In this document: piece after piece, positions 34,984 through 45,518 of the stretch
Layout: every line of letters starts with the position of its first letter
How positions within the stretch are numbered: position 1 is the first letter of the stretch
Assembly (NCBI GenBank): GCA_947044405.1
Contig: CAMRHE010000013.1
Location: forward strand, 1-64,000
DNA: 64,000 nt
Reading direction: 5' to 3'
Origin: Leptodactylus fallax
Lineage: Eukaryota; Chordata; Amphibia; Anura; Leptodactylidae
Translations under genes and position numbers: made by a program
Notes under the pieces: model-generated
Told to the model about the DNA's origin: nothing
Databases searched by the model: none
Seen by the model: only the letters and a program-made list of their open reading frames with translations

Positions 34984-36210
34984 AATGATAAGAATAACAT
35001 GTTTGCCCTAGGTGAAGGGATACTAAGCTACAGCTCTGCACTACACTATAAGAATACAGTTATCTATTACTGGAAGGGAGTGGGTTAAGGAGCTCTAGCA
35101 GTATATATGTTTAGAGACTTAAAAATCCACACAGTAAAACAATCGACCAAAGTGTAAGGCAAGTCTTTTTCTAAAGTGTTATACCCTGACCTAAATCAGT
35201 CTTTCCCTTTGAATCAGTTTATGTTACCAGTTATTTAGCAGATTGATTGCTGCTATGGCAACTGCACAGCCTGCTATATAGACACTAGCATTAGTCCTTG
35301 ATTCTTTTTACTGCTTATGTTGTCTCTCAGACCACATTTGGAGTAAGCTGAAAATTAGGAAACATTTAGGGAATTAATTTGCTTTGACATTGCCGATACC
35401 AAGCTTGCATATGTATACGCTTGCAGAGATAAAACAAAACAGTGTTTTGTTAAGCATTCCTATTTGTTTATTGCTCGCTAAGTGATCCAAAATGTATAAT
35501 CTCAACCATTGCTCTTAGAAGATAGCTGAAGCATTATTGCCTATTATCATGCACAGATCAGAGATTATTAGGTTGTTGGAACGTATTACAGATTCTGTTC
35601 GTCTTGTAAGCAATTGGAACATCATTTTATCTGCTCTCTTAAAGGCAGAAAGAAATCTTCCCGATAGCTAGGCATCTGCTGCCCAGTTCTGCTGATATTT
35701 GAGATGAGACGCGTGATTCTTTCCCTTAGGGCTCCTTCTAGTCTCTCAGAAATGAAGAGCCATTTATGAAGGTCAAATGACGAGACATCCGGGTAGCTTG
35801 CTCCCTCCTAAAGTACTGTAAAATGGACAGAAGATCTCTAGTGAATCATCTTTTCTCACTGTATTTTAGTCTGAAGCAACCCTACGTATTTGATGTCACA
35901 AGGAGACATTAAACAAGGGGGTGAATCATTTGCATAATAGTAAAGTTCATTTAAATAATCCTGTGGGAGTCTCTAAATTTCATTTAGCAGCTTCACAGGA
36001 ACAACAGCAGCACATCAGTGACTGCTGATATATAACAGTTGAGATTTATACAGGATCCTTACATTTATATACAGCCAACATACATCAATTATAGATTCTG
36101 AATAGCACTCTACCTTTGCGTATTGTAATGATAACAAAGCATACATTTACCTACTTCATGGTTACGAAGTTTAAAATGTTTTAAAGTACTCTTTTATTGA
36201 TATTTGCACA
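34984..36210. other. Unique DNA, possible conserved non-coding element
   Basis: No transposon feature is seen. The stretch 35330-36010 is complex, non-repetitive and AT-leaning, with octamer-like (ATTTGCATAA, 35928) and homeodomain-like motifs and no sustained ORF. This is the texture of a vertebrate regulatory element, but nothing decisive can be said from one sequence. Confidence 0.35.
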
Positions 36211-36214
36211 CATG

Positions 36215-36485
36215 AGAGCAGTGAGTCTATGGAACAAGAGGTTGTGGTGGTTGATTTATTTAAAGAAGTACAAATGGGTCTTTCTTGAAAGAAATAATAT
36301 TACAAGTTAGATTACTGGAGGCAGGTCATTAATCGAAAGATATATACTGATTGTAATATGTGGAGCCAGGAAGGAATTTTCCCCTAATATGAAAAAAATA
36401 AATGTAAACTTCTTATCTGGTTTTTGCCTGTTAGAACTTGATAGGCTTGTGTCTTTTTTCAGCCTATGTTACTGTGCTATGAATA
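36215..36485 (+). mobile_element. CR1-type LINE 3' end
   Basis: The order of blocks matches CR1 3' tails: GTGGTGGTTGATTTATTTAA, then GGAAGGAATTTTCCCCTAAT, then GAACTTGATAGGCTTGTGTC and TTTTTTCAGCCTATGTTACT. Only the last part of ORF2 and the 3' untranslated region remain. A related tail ends the CR1 copy at 44132-44755. Confidence 0.7.
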
Positions 36486-36859
36486 CAGTATATGTCAATT
36501 AATCCTGTTACAATTAATAACATTCAGGCATAATAACAGCAAAATGGATAACTGGTCAGTTTAAACTCTTCCATAGCATTGTACTGTCAGAGGGGGTGTT
36601 CCTTACCGCCCAGCGATGACGCTGAGCATTAAGGCCTGCCTTTCTAATGGTGAAGGGATATTGTTGCCGAAACTAATGGCACTGATATCTCAGGCACCCG
36701 GGCGCGTATCGTACCATTCCAGCTGTATATAAAACCGCGGGTGCCAGAGGACGTGAAAGGTCCTTTTTTAGAGAAAGAGAAAATCACATACATAGGAAAA
36801 CAATGCAGTTTTGATAACCTATCATCATAAGTAAAATCTTCTATACTTTGCAATAATTT

Positions 36860-37010
36860 TGTTGTTTTCTTTGAACTCTCTGATGTCTTTTTATGGGCTG
36901 GTGTCTAAAACTGGATGACATTCTCAAGATGTGACCAAAGCAGTGCTTTTTAAAGGGACAAAAATACTTTCTCCATTAGAAGTCTTTCTTTTTCTAACAG
37001 AAGACATTGG
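36860..37010 (-). pseudogene. CR1-type ORF2 fragment
   Basis: The minus strand shows ALVTS..., then KDIREFKEN in one frame. Adjacent frames are reminiscent of the CR1 pattern ALVRPHLEY...KKDIEVLEK, broken by stops and a shift. Very short and decayed; assignment is tentative. Confidence 0.4.
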
Positions 37011-37826
37011 TTTGGGTCCTAATATTCCCTGCATCAGCAAAAAGTTAAGCTAATTTATGAAAAGGTGCATGCCTTGTCATGAATTAGGCGTATTTTCTTG
37101 GTGTCCCTGTGTCTAGTCTGAATTCTATGCCAGCTCATTGTTTTTTCAGTTATGATTCAGATCAGAAAATTGGCACAAATCATGATATATCTGCTAGTGA
37201 CCCCAACCCCTACTAAGGCCCTCTTTCAGAAAGTAGGGAAAGCTGTGTAAAAATGCCAGCTGCAACTATTTTTGTCACAAGTTGTTAAAAATTTGTAAAC
37301 CCTCCGATTTGCAACATTTTCTTTAGCCAGAATTTTTTTTACTCCCTGGTGTAGGAAGATACTAAATTCCTCCAATATCTTTGGATGCAGCAGCAGGCAT
37401 TTTGGTTTATTATAACCAGTTAGGCATACATAAACAGGTACATGCCTGTTTACTATTTTATTTTTAACTGTCTTCAATAACATTCTGATGACTATGCCAT
37501 AAGTATTCAAAAGGCTTGTTAATCCCACAGAAACAAATATTTGTAAATTCTATTGAAAAACATGGTAAAAAATACAGGGCAAACAGCTAAAAAAAACAAA
37601 GAAAAAAAGACAACACCATGGATCTAAATAATTCATACCAAAACAATGCCGTGTTAATATAATAATTTCATAGTCCTAGATAAATATAGGCACAAAAATG
37701 CATAGAGAGCTATTAATCAAAACCCCAATCAGCCTTCTACACGCACAAATAAGTCACAATAATAAACAGAAACACATCACTTTATAAAGTACCATTACAT
37801 TACTATTACAAAGACCCAGACAAACA
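37011..37826. other. Intergenic, no gene seen
   Basis: The minus-strand ORF at 37226-37528 has no recognisable domain. The remainder is AT-rich and may include untranslated sequence of the Penelope-like element further right, but no boundary can be drawn. Confidence 0.4.
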
Positions 37827-37828
37827 TA

Positions 37829-38190
37829 CAGTGGGTGCGGAAAGTATTCAGACCCCTTTAAATTTTTCACTCTTTGTTTCATTGCAGCCATTTGCTAAAA
37901 GCAAAAAAGTTCGTTTTATTTCTCATTAATGTACACTCAGCACCCCATCTTGACAAAAAAAAAAACCCAGAAATGTAGATATTTTTGCAAATTTATTAAA
38001 AAAAGAAAAACTGAAATATCACATGGTCATAAGTATTCAGAACCTTTGCTGTGACACTCATATTTAACTCACATGTTGTCCATTTCCTTCCGATCCGCCT
38101 TGAGATGGTTCTACTCCTTCATTGGAGTCCAGCTGTGTTTAATTAAACTGATTGGACTTGATTAGGAAAGGCACACACCTGTCTATATAA
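37829..38190 (+). mobile_element. Tc1 left-end fragment (CAGTGGGTGCGGAAAG family)
   Basis: CAGTGGGTGCGGAAAGTATT follows TA (37827-37828). The terminal repeat and the leader up to CACACCTGTCTATATAA are present, then the sequence breaks into a G run at about 38192. It shares its layout with the element at 57451-61344, supplying the part of the leader that is replaced there. Confidence 0.9.
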
Positions 38191-38250
38191 CACGGGGGGG
38201 GGACGGGGGGTTTACAGAAAAGAATCTTTACCTATCTCTTTGTTTCTCCT

Positions 38251-38579
38251 TAAGAAATGTGTTCTAAAACCCTTCAGTAATAGTCAGGTAATATAACAAA
38301 CTTTTTTTTATTATTCTCTTGAGGTTCATTTGACAATATTTTTATATTGAAAATGAAGGGTACGCTCTCAAATGAAAGGCCCAGGGGGCCACAACAAAAA
38401 TATTAAAATCAATCCTTCCATGGATGAGAAATCCTAACAAGGTAACTAAGAGGTAAGAAACAAATTGGATCATAAATAACTGTTTTTAGGGTATCCTAGG
38501 GGTGATTTAAGACACGGGTCAAAACCGACCCGTTAACATAAGAAAGAGTAACAGAAAGCTAACGCTAGAGGAAGGTTAA
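38251..38579 (-). mobile_element. piggyBac terminal fragment, inverted
   Basis: The reverse complement of the left 330 bp of the piggyBac element at 3776, including ACGGGTCAAAACCGACCCGT and the terminal CTAGAGGAAGG, followed by an intact TTAA (38576-38579). The intact TTAA here helps define the true terminus of the other copy. No transposase is attached. Confidence 0.9.
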
Positions 38580-39117
38580 ATGACTATATGTGTACCTCAT
38601 AAAGCAAGGCACGGTGGTTGTGTAATAGAAATTATACGGACAATATAGTAAAAACATCGAAACCCCCCCCCCAAAAAAAAAAAAACAACACATTATGGTA
38701 AGAGGAATAATACGTGAGTGATACTAAAACTAAACAATAACAGACCGGTGCCAAAATTATTAATATACATTAATAAACACATAAATAGTGGAAAAATATA
38801 TGATGAAAAAGGAGGGGGGGGAATCCAAATGACCAAATGACAACTATTCACTATAAACTTCATCCAGGATGACCAACAGTCCCAGATATACGACTCTTAG
38901 TAGCACACATGATGGCTCAAAGGACAGGACGCAAAATGACAAAAAAACAACTAAAGGTAAATGAAAAAGAAAATAGAATATAAATATACAGACACAAAAA
39001 ATATACAAAAAAAGATATAAATCCTGTTTAAAACAAAACCCTGTAACCACTGAGTATACAGAAAAGTTAGGGGTTACTAAGGTCCAAGGAATAGGAAGTT
39101 ACAGGAATACCCCAAAA
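38580..39117. other. A-rich intergenic, probable Penelope 3' flank
   Basis: A-rich, with homopolymer C and A runs near 38664. It lies directly downstream, in coding sense, of the Penelope-like ORF and may be its 3' untranslated region. No boundary is visible. Confidence 0.35.
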
Positions 39118-40567
39118 TTAAGGGATTAATTCAAACCCGCGGGGGATAAGGTACCTAAGATCCATATCCACCTGGCTTCGCAATGAGCTAAGCGTTTTTT
39201 TTAAATTCCCGCCCCGTATATTAAACAGAATGCAGTCAATGACTAGAATCAAAAGAAGAGATGGATCACATGAGTGGCATTGTAGGCAATGTCTGGGTAT
39301 TGGCTTGAGTCTATCAGGACAAGTCTCATTTTTTGCTGATAGAATATCTATCTCATGTTCGCGTGTTATGATTTTTAATTCCCTGGATGTGAGCCCTACA
39401 TAAATTAGGGGACAGGGGCACGTTGCATAATAAATCATGCCTCGAGTCCCACATGAGATATGATCTCTAATCTCATAGGTCTTGTCTCCTCTCACATTAG
39501 AGAAATGGGTAGCATGTTGGATATTGGGGCATGCAACACAACGCCTACATGATATGCAACCCAATTAGGGCCACTAGTACCAAAGAAATTTTTAGGGCTC
39601 ACCTCATAGTGGCTTCTTACAAACATATCTCTCAGATTCCTGGCTCTGCCCGCAACTGTGATCGGATGAGAATAAATATATTGTTTTAAAGTTGGTTCAC
39701 CCTGTAAGATAGGCCAGAATTTATTAAGGGCCCTATGCATCTCCTGCCAATATGAATGATACTCTGTAATATAATGTACCCTGTTTTGTTCTTGTTTATT
39801 TGACATTGTGGAATGAACCAACGCCGAACGAGAGGTATGTTTTGCCCTTCAATATGCCCGCTTAATTTGTCTATGGCTGTAGCCTCTGTTCTCAAAACGT
39901 TGTTTAAGGTCATGGTTCAAAGCCCTCTTCAGATGAACATATACGTCTAATCCGTAAAAATTGTCCGATTGGGACTGCATTAATGGTCTGTGTTGGATGT
40001 GATGATGATGCAAGAAGCAGCAAATTGACAGCTGTCTCTTTCCTAAAGATTTCTGATTGTAATGTATACTTCTCATCTCTAAAAAGACAGACATCCAAAA
40101 AGTCACTCCTACGTGTATCATATTTCACTGTCAAATGAATAATCAATTGATTGCAATTCATGTCCTCCACAAAACTCAGCAGTTGTTGTTCACTTCCACC
40201 CCAGATGATCATGATGTCGTCGATGTACCGCATCCAAGTATGAATGCGGCCCAGCTCAACACCCCGATCATCCAGGGAGAGATTCCTCTCCCACAGCCCC
40301 AGGAACAAATTAGCATACAAGGGGGCACAGGCCGCCCCCATAGCTGTGCCCTGGAGCTGTAGGTAGAAGGACCCCTTGAAAGTGAAAAAATTGTGCGTGA
40401 GGACATATTCGAGAAGTGTGAGCACTAATTGGCTCAACTTCTCTGGCATATTGCTAGTTGCAAGAAAAAATTATACAGCCCTTAACCCATCCTCGTGTCG
40501 AATGTTAGTATAAAGTGATTCCACATCACACGTCATGAGGATGGTATTTTCGTGCAGTGGTAGGCCA
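39118..40567 (-). pseudogene. Penelope-like element RT plus GIY-YIG endonuclease, pseudogene
   Basis: On the minus strand, RT motifs run from about 40560 down: CDVESLYTNI (motif A Asp), GTAMGAACAPLYANLFLG (motif B) and RYIDDIMIIW (motif C). A linker follows, then a Cys cluster (CISCRRCVACPN) and a GIY-YIG nuclease region (GMIYYATCPCPLIYVG with downstream TREHEIDI), ending with RYLIPRGFEL near 39130. This order, RT then GIY-YIG, is diagnostic of Penelope-like retroelements. Frameshifts near 39930, 39850 and 39560 and a stop near 40476 disable it. The N-terminal part continues beyond an inserted LINE tail at 41320-41617. Confidence 0.88.
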
Positions 40568-41319
40568 TCTATAGGCTGCCTATTCAATACAGAATACAAT
40601 ATAAACTTATCACCCTCATCCACAAGGCTCTCCATAATGCTGCACTTCCCTACATTTCCTCCCTAACCTCTGTCTATCGCCCAACTCATGCTCTCTGTTC
40701 ACTCAATGACCTAAAAATAACATGCTCATATACAAGACTTCTCCTGAGTTGCACCACTTCTCTGGAATGCTCTATCACGGACTATCAGATTAACCCCCAA
40801 TTTCTACAGCTTCAAGCGCAAACTAAAGACATATCTTTTCAGACAGGCATATCACAACTCCTAATGTAAACCCTTACGTAGTTAGATTCCCTAAAACGTA
40901 CCCTCTGTTCACACTCCCACATTACCTCATAGGATATGATGCTGTATCAGACTAACTTTATATGTCCAGGCACCATCTGCACGTTAAAGGACATGACTGG
41001 TGATGGCTCATACAGCTTTATATATGTTATGACAGTAACCTCTATTACAAAATTGACCTACCATTGTATAAGCAACGCTACCTCTGATGCCACCCCTGCT
41101 ACCCCTTGTGTCACCCCCCTCTACCTCATAGATTGTAAGCTCTTTCGAGAAGGGCCCTCAGTCCCATTGTGTGAATTGACTATTTCTTTGTAATGTATCT
41201 TTTTTGTACAAATTGTACAGTGCTGCGGAATATGTTGGCGCTATATAAATTACTTATAAATATAAATTATATATAATTTTATATATATTTATAAAATATA
41301 CTATATAAATTATTACTCT
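40568..41319 (+). mobile_element. L2-type LINE 3' end inserted in the Penelope-like element
   Basis: Plus-strand translation starts within LPIQYRIQYKLITLIHKALH and includes TSLECSI. It ends FKRKLKTYLFRQAYHNS, all typical of the ORF2 C-terminus of L2-like LINEs. The 3' region ends with GTGCTGCGGAATATGTTGGC and GCTATATAAAT, then an AT-rich tail. The Penelope reading resumes on either side, so this is a 5'-truncated insertion into it. Confidence 0.75.
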
Positions 41320-41617
41320 TTTTAGTAGCTCACTTGTATCTTTAAGATACGAAGGGAGTGTTTCCACCAATTTTTCAAATAACAATCAATATATTTACAC
41401 ACGTTCTTAAAAGGCCTGTTCTTACCCGAAATAATGGGTCATCCGGGGGGCACTGTTTTAATCTTATGAATTTTTGGTAAAAGATATAAGGTAGGGATCG
41501 TAGGTTCATCAACCTTCAAGGCATTAAATAGGTCTCTAGAGATTATATCTTCATCCAAGGCTCTTAATAGAATCTCCTCCAACCCTCTACTATAAGAAGA
41601 AAGGGGATTGAAGGTTA
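41320..41617 (-). pseudogene. Penelope-like element, RT N-terminal part
   Basis: The minus strand reads FKNVCKYIDCYLKN and WWKHSLRILKIQVSY, resembling the segment before motif A in Penelope RTs (pattern YIDxxL..LVxxLPSYLKDT). It is separated from the remainder by the L2-type insertion at 40568-41319 and is broken by shifts. The 5' limit is at about 41617, where a perfect-looking hairpin begins. Confidence 0.6.
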
Positions 41618-41618
41618 G

Positions 41619-41661
41619 TTTTTTGTAACACCTTGTATCTCGTACAAGGCGTTACAAAAAA
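41619..41661. repeat. 19-bp stem, 5-base loop inverted repeat
   Basis: TTTTTTGTAACACCTTGTA (41619-41637) pairs with TACAAGGCGTTACAAAAAA (41643-41661); 18 of 19 positions are complementary and the loop is TCTCG. It lies exactly between the Penelope-like RT remnant and the inverted X fragment. Confidence 0.9.
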
Positions 41662-42715
41662 CACCCCTTCAGGGGTGTAGTTTCTAAAATGGGGTCACTT
41701 TGAGGGATTTACATTGTATTGGTACTCTAGGGGCTCTGAAATGCGAATGGCACCTTAATACTATTCCAGAAAAATCTGCCCTTCAAATAGCGCTCTTTCC
41801 ATTCTGAGCCCCGCCATGTTCCCATACAGGAAATTATGATCACATATGGGGTATTGCCATGTTCAGGAGTAATTTTTTAACAACCTGTGTGATGCTTTTT
41901 CTCCTTTAACCCCTTGTTAAAATGAAAACTTTGGGGATAAAGTGATGTTTTCATAATTTTTCATTTACACATCCCAATGTTAATAAAATCTGTGAAATGG
42001 CTGTGGGGTCAAAATGCTCACTATAACCCTTGATAAATTCTGTCAGGGGTGTAGTTTCCAAAATGGGGTCACTTTTGGGTGGCTTCCAATGTATTGGTAC
42101 TCTAGGGGCTCTGCAAATGAGACATGGTACCCGAAAACTATTCCAGCAAAATCTGCTTTTCAAATGCCAAGACAATCTTCCAAATGCTGTTTTGAATTAT
42201 TTGAAGGGTGCAGTTTTGAAAATGGGGTGATTTATGGGGGTTTCTAATATATAGGCCTTTATAATCCTCTTCAGAACTGAAGTGGTCCCTAAAAAATGAG
42301 TTTTGGAAATTTTCTTGTAAATCTGGAAAATCGCTGTTACACTTGTAAGCCTTCTAAAATCCAAAATAAATTAAAGGACGATTAAAAGATAATGCTGATA
42401 TAAAGCAGAGATATGGTAGATAATATTTATTCATGTATCTGTCTGAAAAGCAGAGCATTTCACATTTTGAAAATTGCGATTTTTTTTTTTTTAAATTTCC
42501 ATCAAATTTCCTAGTTTTTTATAAATAAATACAAAAATATTGATCAATGTTTACCACTAACATGAAGTACAATGTGTCATGAAAAAACATTCTCAAAATC
42601 ACTTGTGTAAGTTATAGCGTCTCAAAGTTATTGCCATATAAAGTGACACATGTCAGTTTTGAAAAATGAGGCCTGGTCCATAAGACATTTTTAGGCCCTG
42701 TCCTTAACCGGTTAA
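41646..42715 (-). mobile_element. Element X fragment, inverted
   Basis: The reverse complement corresponds to about 45519-46500 of copy B. It runs from ACCCCTTCAGGGGTGTAGTTT through two anchor units (CTAGGGGCTCTG at 41727 and 42103). It continues through the TGACATATGTCA-type segment near 42650 to the terminus CCTTAACCGGTTAA at 42715. The remainder of the element is absent. Confidence 0.85.
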
Positions 42716-43124
42716 ACATTACGTCAATTTGTGAAAGCCACGAGCGCTCTCTTGCTCTGTAGTCCATTGGCGGTACCATGTAGTTCTGTGAAAAACACAG
42801 TTATAATTAGCTAATATGAAAACAGAAACATGGCATGGCTTAGAAAAATAGATATATCGATGAGAGGACTAAATCCCCTTTAATTGAAACTAAGTTTCAA
42901 ATATGCCTACCAAACAATGAACGTGCCACTAACAACCAATAAATAACCAAGAAATACACAAGGAAACAGCTGAAAATGAAAGTAGCACTCAAAGTAATCA
43001 GAAATTTTAATATAAAAGTATCCAAATTTATTGAAGAATAAATATACAATAAAAAAATATATAAATTGGTGAGTGACAGCCTCCTCAGTTGAGTTGAACA
43101 CTATCTGACAATATATTTCTGGTG
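42716..43124. other. Intergenic, nothing recognised
   Basis: AT-rich DNA with a minus-strand ORF at 42907-43299 that shows no known domain. Confidence 0.45.
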
Positions 43125-44018
43125 TACCGTATTTTTCAGACCATAAGATGCACCTAGGTTTTAGAGGAGAAAAATTGGGGAAAAAATTTTGAAGGAAAAA
43201 AATGGTAAAATATTTAATATGTGGGAGTTGTAGTTTTGCAAGAGCTGCAAGGCCACATTGGCAGGTGGCCCTGCGGCTGTACAGGGAGGCATAGGGCATC
43301 TTTTTTTGCGGAGCCAGATGTTCTTTTTAGTTATACCATCCTGGGGAATGCATATTGCTTAGATCACTTTTTATTCAAATCAAAGATGAAACTGAAAAAA
43401 ACGGCAGTTCGGTACTTTTGATTTTTTTTTTTCCCGCTATGACGTTCACCGTAGAGGAAAAATATTTTTATAAGTTTGTAGACCGGGCGTTTTTGGACAC
43501 AGGGATACCTGCTGTGTATGTGTTTCACAGTAATTTTCTACTTTTATATGTATTCTGGGGAAAGGGGGGTGATTTAGAACTTTTATTTTTATATATTTTT
43601 TTAAACTTTTTTTTTTTTAACTATTTTATTAGCCCCCCCACCTAGGGGGCTTGAACCTGCAATCATTTGATTGCAAGTCCCATAGACTGCAATACAACTG
43701 TATTGCAGTCTATAGGAGATTCTGTACATTACTATTGCGGCTGTTCATAGACCAGCCGCAATACTAATATTACTATTACAAGCCTGGGAGCCTTCATAAG
43801 GCTCCTGGCTGTCACAGGAACAGGACGGCTCCTGTGATCTCTCCACTTCAAAGGTTCCCACCAGCCCCGGGGGCTACTTTTTCACTTTAGGCGGGGCTTT
43901 AAAGTAGTAATACCCGCGATCAGAGTTCATTAGCTCCAGGCCTTTGCTGTACATTACAGTGGGAGACCCGGTAACTATGGCGACTGCTCTGCAGCAGAGT
44001 GGCCGCCATCATCTTTAC
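43125..44018 (+). mobile_element. Element Y-like fragment with an older DNA-element end
   Basis: 43128-43160 (CCGTATTTTTCAGACCATAAG) is the terminus of a common vertebrate DNA-transposon repeat that I cannot assign. From about 43290 the sequence tracks element Y (23620-24270): TTTTTGCGG.., CACTTTTTATTCAAAT, GTAGACCGGGCGTTTTTGGAC, GAGCCTTCATAAGGCTCCTG and the GTGGCCGCCATC tail. The terminal AAGGGTTAA is missing, so the right end is truncated where the Penelope-like piece starts. Confidence 0.65.
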
Positions 44019-44027
44019 AGAAGAAGA

Positions 44028-44118
44028 AGAGAGCTAGCACTCTCGAAAGCTTACAATCAAATATACTCAGTTAGTCTCTAAAAGGTATCGCCTGATTTTT
44101 TCACTCTTCCACTGTCCC
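44028..44118 (+). mobile_element. Penelope-like terminal remnant with stem II of a hammerhead-like core
   Basis: Right half of the segment at 19264-19349: GAGAG-CTAGCA-CTCTC-GAAAGCTT (44029-44052), then ATATACTCAGTTAGTCTCTA and the CACTCTTCCACT end. The CTGATGA box is replaced by AAGAAGA, so only the stem and GAAA persist. Confidence 0.6.
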
Positions 44119-44131
44119 TCGTAGACATTTA

Positions 44132-44755
44132 ATGGGTAAAATCAAGTCCATTGGCTTGGAAAATATAGTTTGCAATTGGATTGAAAACTGGTTAAAGGAT
44201 TATATCCAGTGGGTTGTGGTCAATGACTGCAGCTCAGACTGGTCCTCTGTTATAACTGGTGTACCCCAAGGTTCAGTGCTGGGTCCACTGTTATTTAACT
44301 TATTTATTAATTATATAAAAGATGGGATTAATAGCACTGTCTCTATTTTTGAAGATGACACCAAGCTATGTAATATAGTACAGTCTATAGAGTATGTATG
44401 TAGATTACAAGAAGACTTGGACAGACTGAGTATTTGGGCATCCACATGGCAAATGAGGTTCAATGTGGATAAATGGAAAGTTATGCATCTGGATAAAAAT
44501 AATCCACATGCAACATCTGTCCTAGGAGAAGTAATGCTGGGAGAGTCACTGGTGGAGAAGGACCTGGGTGTGCTTGCAGATCATAGAATATATAATAGCA
44601 TTCTATGTCAATCAGCTGCTTCTAAGGCTCTTTCGAGCAAAATAGCATTGTTGGTTATGGAAATGTATAGAATGTCATGACATTTCCCATCCTTTGGTTG
44701 AACTTGATGGACATATGGTTTTTTTCAACCGTTCTAACTATGTAACTGGTTTGTT
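44132..44755 (+). pseudogene. CR1-type LINE, RT C-terminal half and 3' tail
   Basis: A 182-residue open frame (44132-44680) contains GVPQGSVLGPLLFNLF (RT motif B), FEDDTKL where the catalytic box is normally FADD, and then LVEKDLGVLAD. All are CR1/jockey-clade signatures. The 3' tail follows with GTTGAACTTGATGGAC and TTTTTTCAACCG..ACTATGTAAC. The N-terminal RT part and the endonuclease are absent, and later codons past SAASKALSSK are lost. The Ala to Glu change next to the catalytic Asp pair and the truncation make it inactive. Confidence 0.85.
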
Positions 44756-45518
44756 ACAAATCGGTTCGCTCATCTCTAATAAAATGGTAAAAAATGTGCT
44801 AGACAAAGTTAAATTTTTCACAAGTATAATATAGACTATGCTTCTGGCAATACGGTCTATTGCACACATTTTCTGTTTTATTAAGTATTTTGTCTTATAT
44901 ACTGAATATAGTTACTGGTAGCATAAAAGTTAACAATAATTTGGTATGCTTACAGCACTATAATTTCGTTTTCTAAATCATGATGGTTGTTTATAATCAA
45001 TGCAAATTTTTTTCTCAGCAGGATTTCTAATGACACAAAAACCAAAGGCTTATGGATTGATGAAACTGTCGGCAGCTCCAAACCTCCCTGACTGATCCTC
45101 TTTGTTACCTAGTTATATGAGTACATTTATTTGTACATTTACTTTCCACACAAGGTTCTATTAATACTCTTAAATATTCTTGTTCAGAGCAATGCATAAT
45201 AATAATATTTTTGACTGGTACATAGAAATCTTTGATTTAAACATAATTTAAGTTGAATGCAAGTCTACTGTTCAAAGTGCAAAGTTTGGAAAAAGCGTAA
45301 AAAAGGAAAATGATTGAATTTAAAAAACAGCAACAACAAAAAAAAAACATTTTATAGCCATGCCATTCATGTCTTGATCTGGTATTTATGGATATGAAAT
45401 GTTATTTCACTCTCTGACAATAATAGGAGTTACAAAAACAGCATAGAACGATGCCACTTGGGACTTATGGCCAGCTGTTCCCATCAAAGCCATCATTGGC
45501 CAAGGTGGGAATAACCCT
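44756..45518. other. Intergenic, largely unique
   Basis: 44765-44790 (CGGTTCGCTCATCTCTAAT) is a scrap of a hAT terminus. The rest is AT-rich, without ORFs or repeats that I recognise. Confidence 0.5.

Noticed and set aside
37226..37528. 100-codon minus-strand ORF
   Set aside because: No recognisable motif and no matching frame elsewhere in the window.
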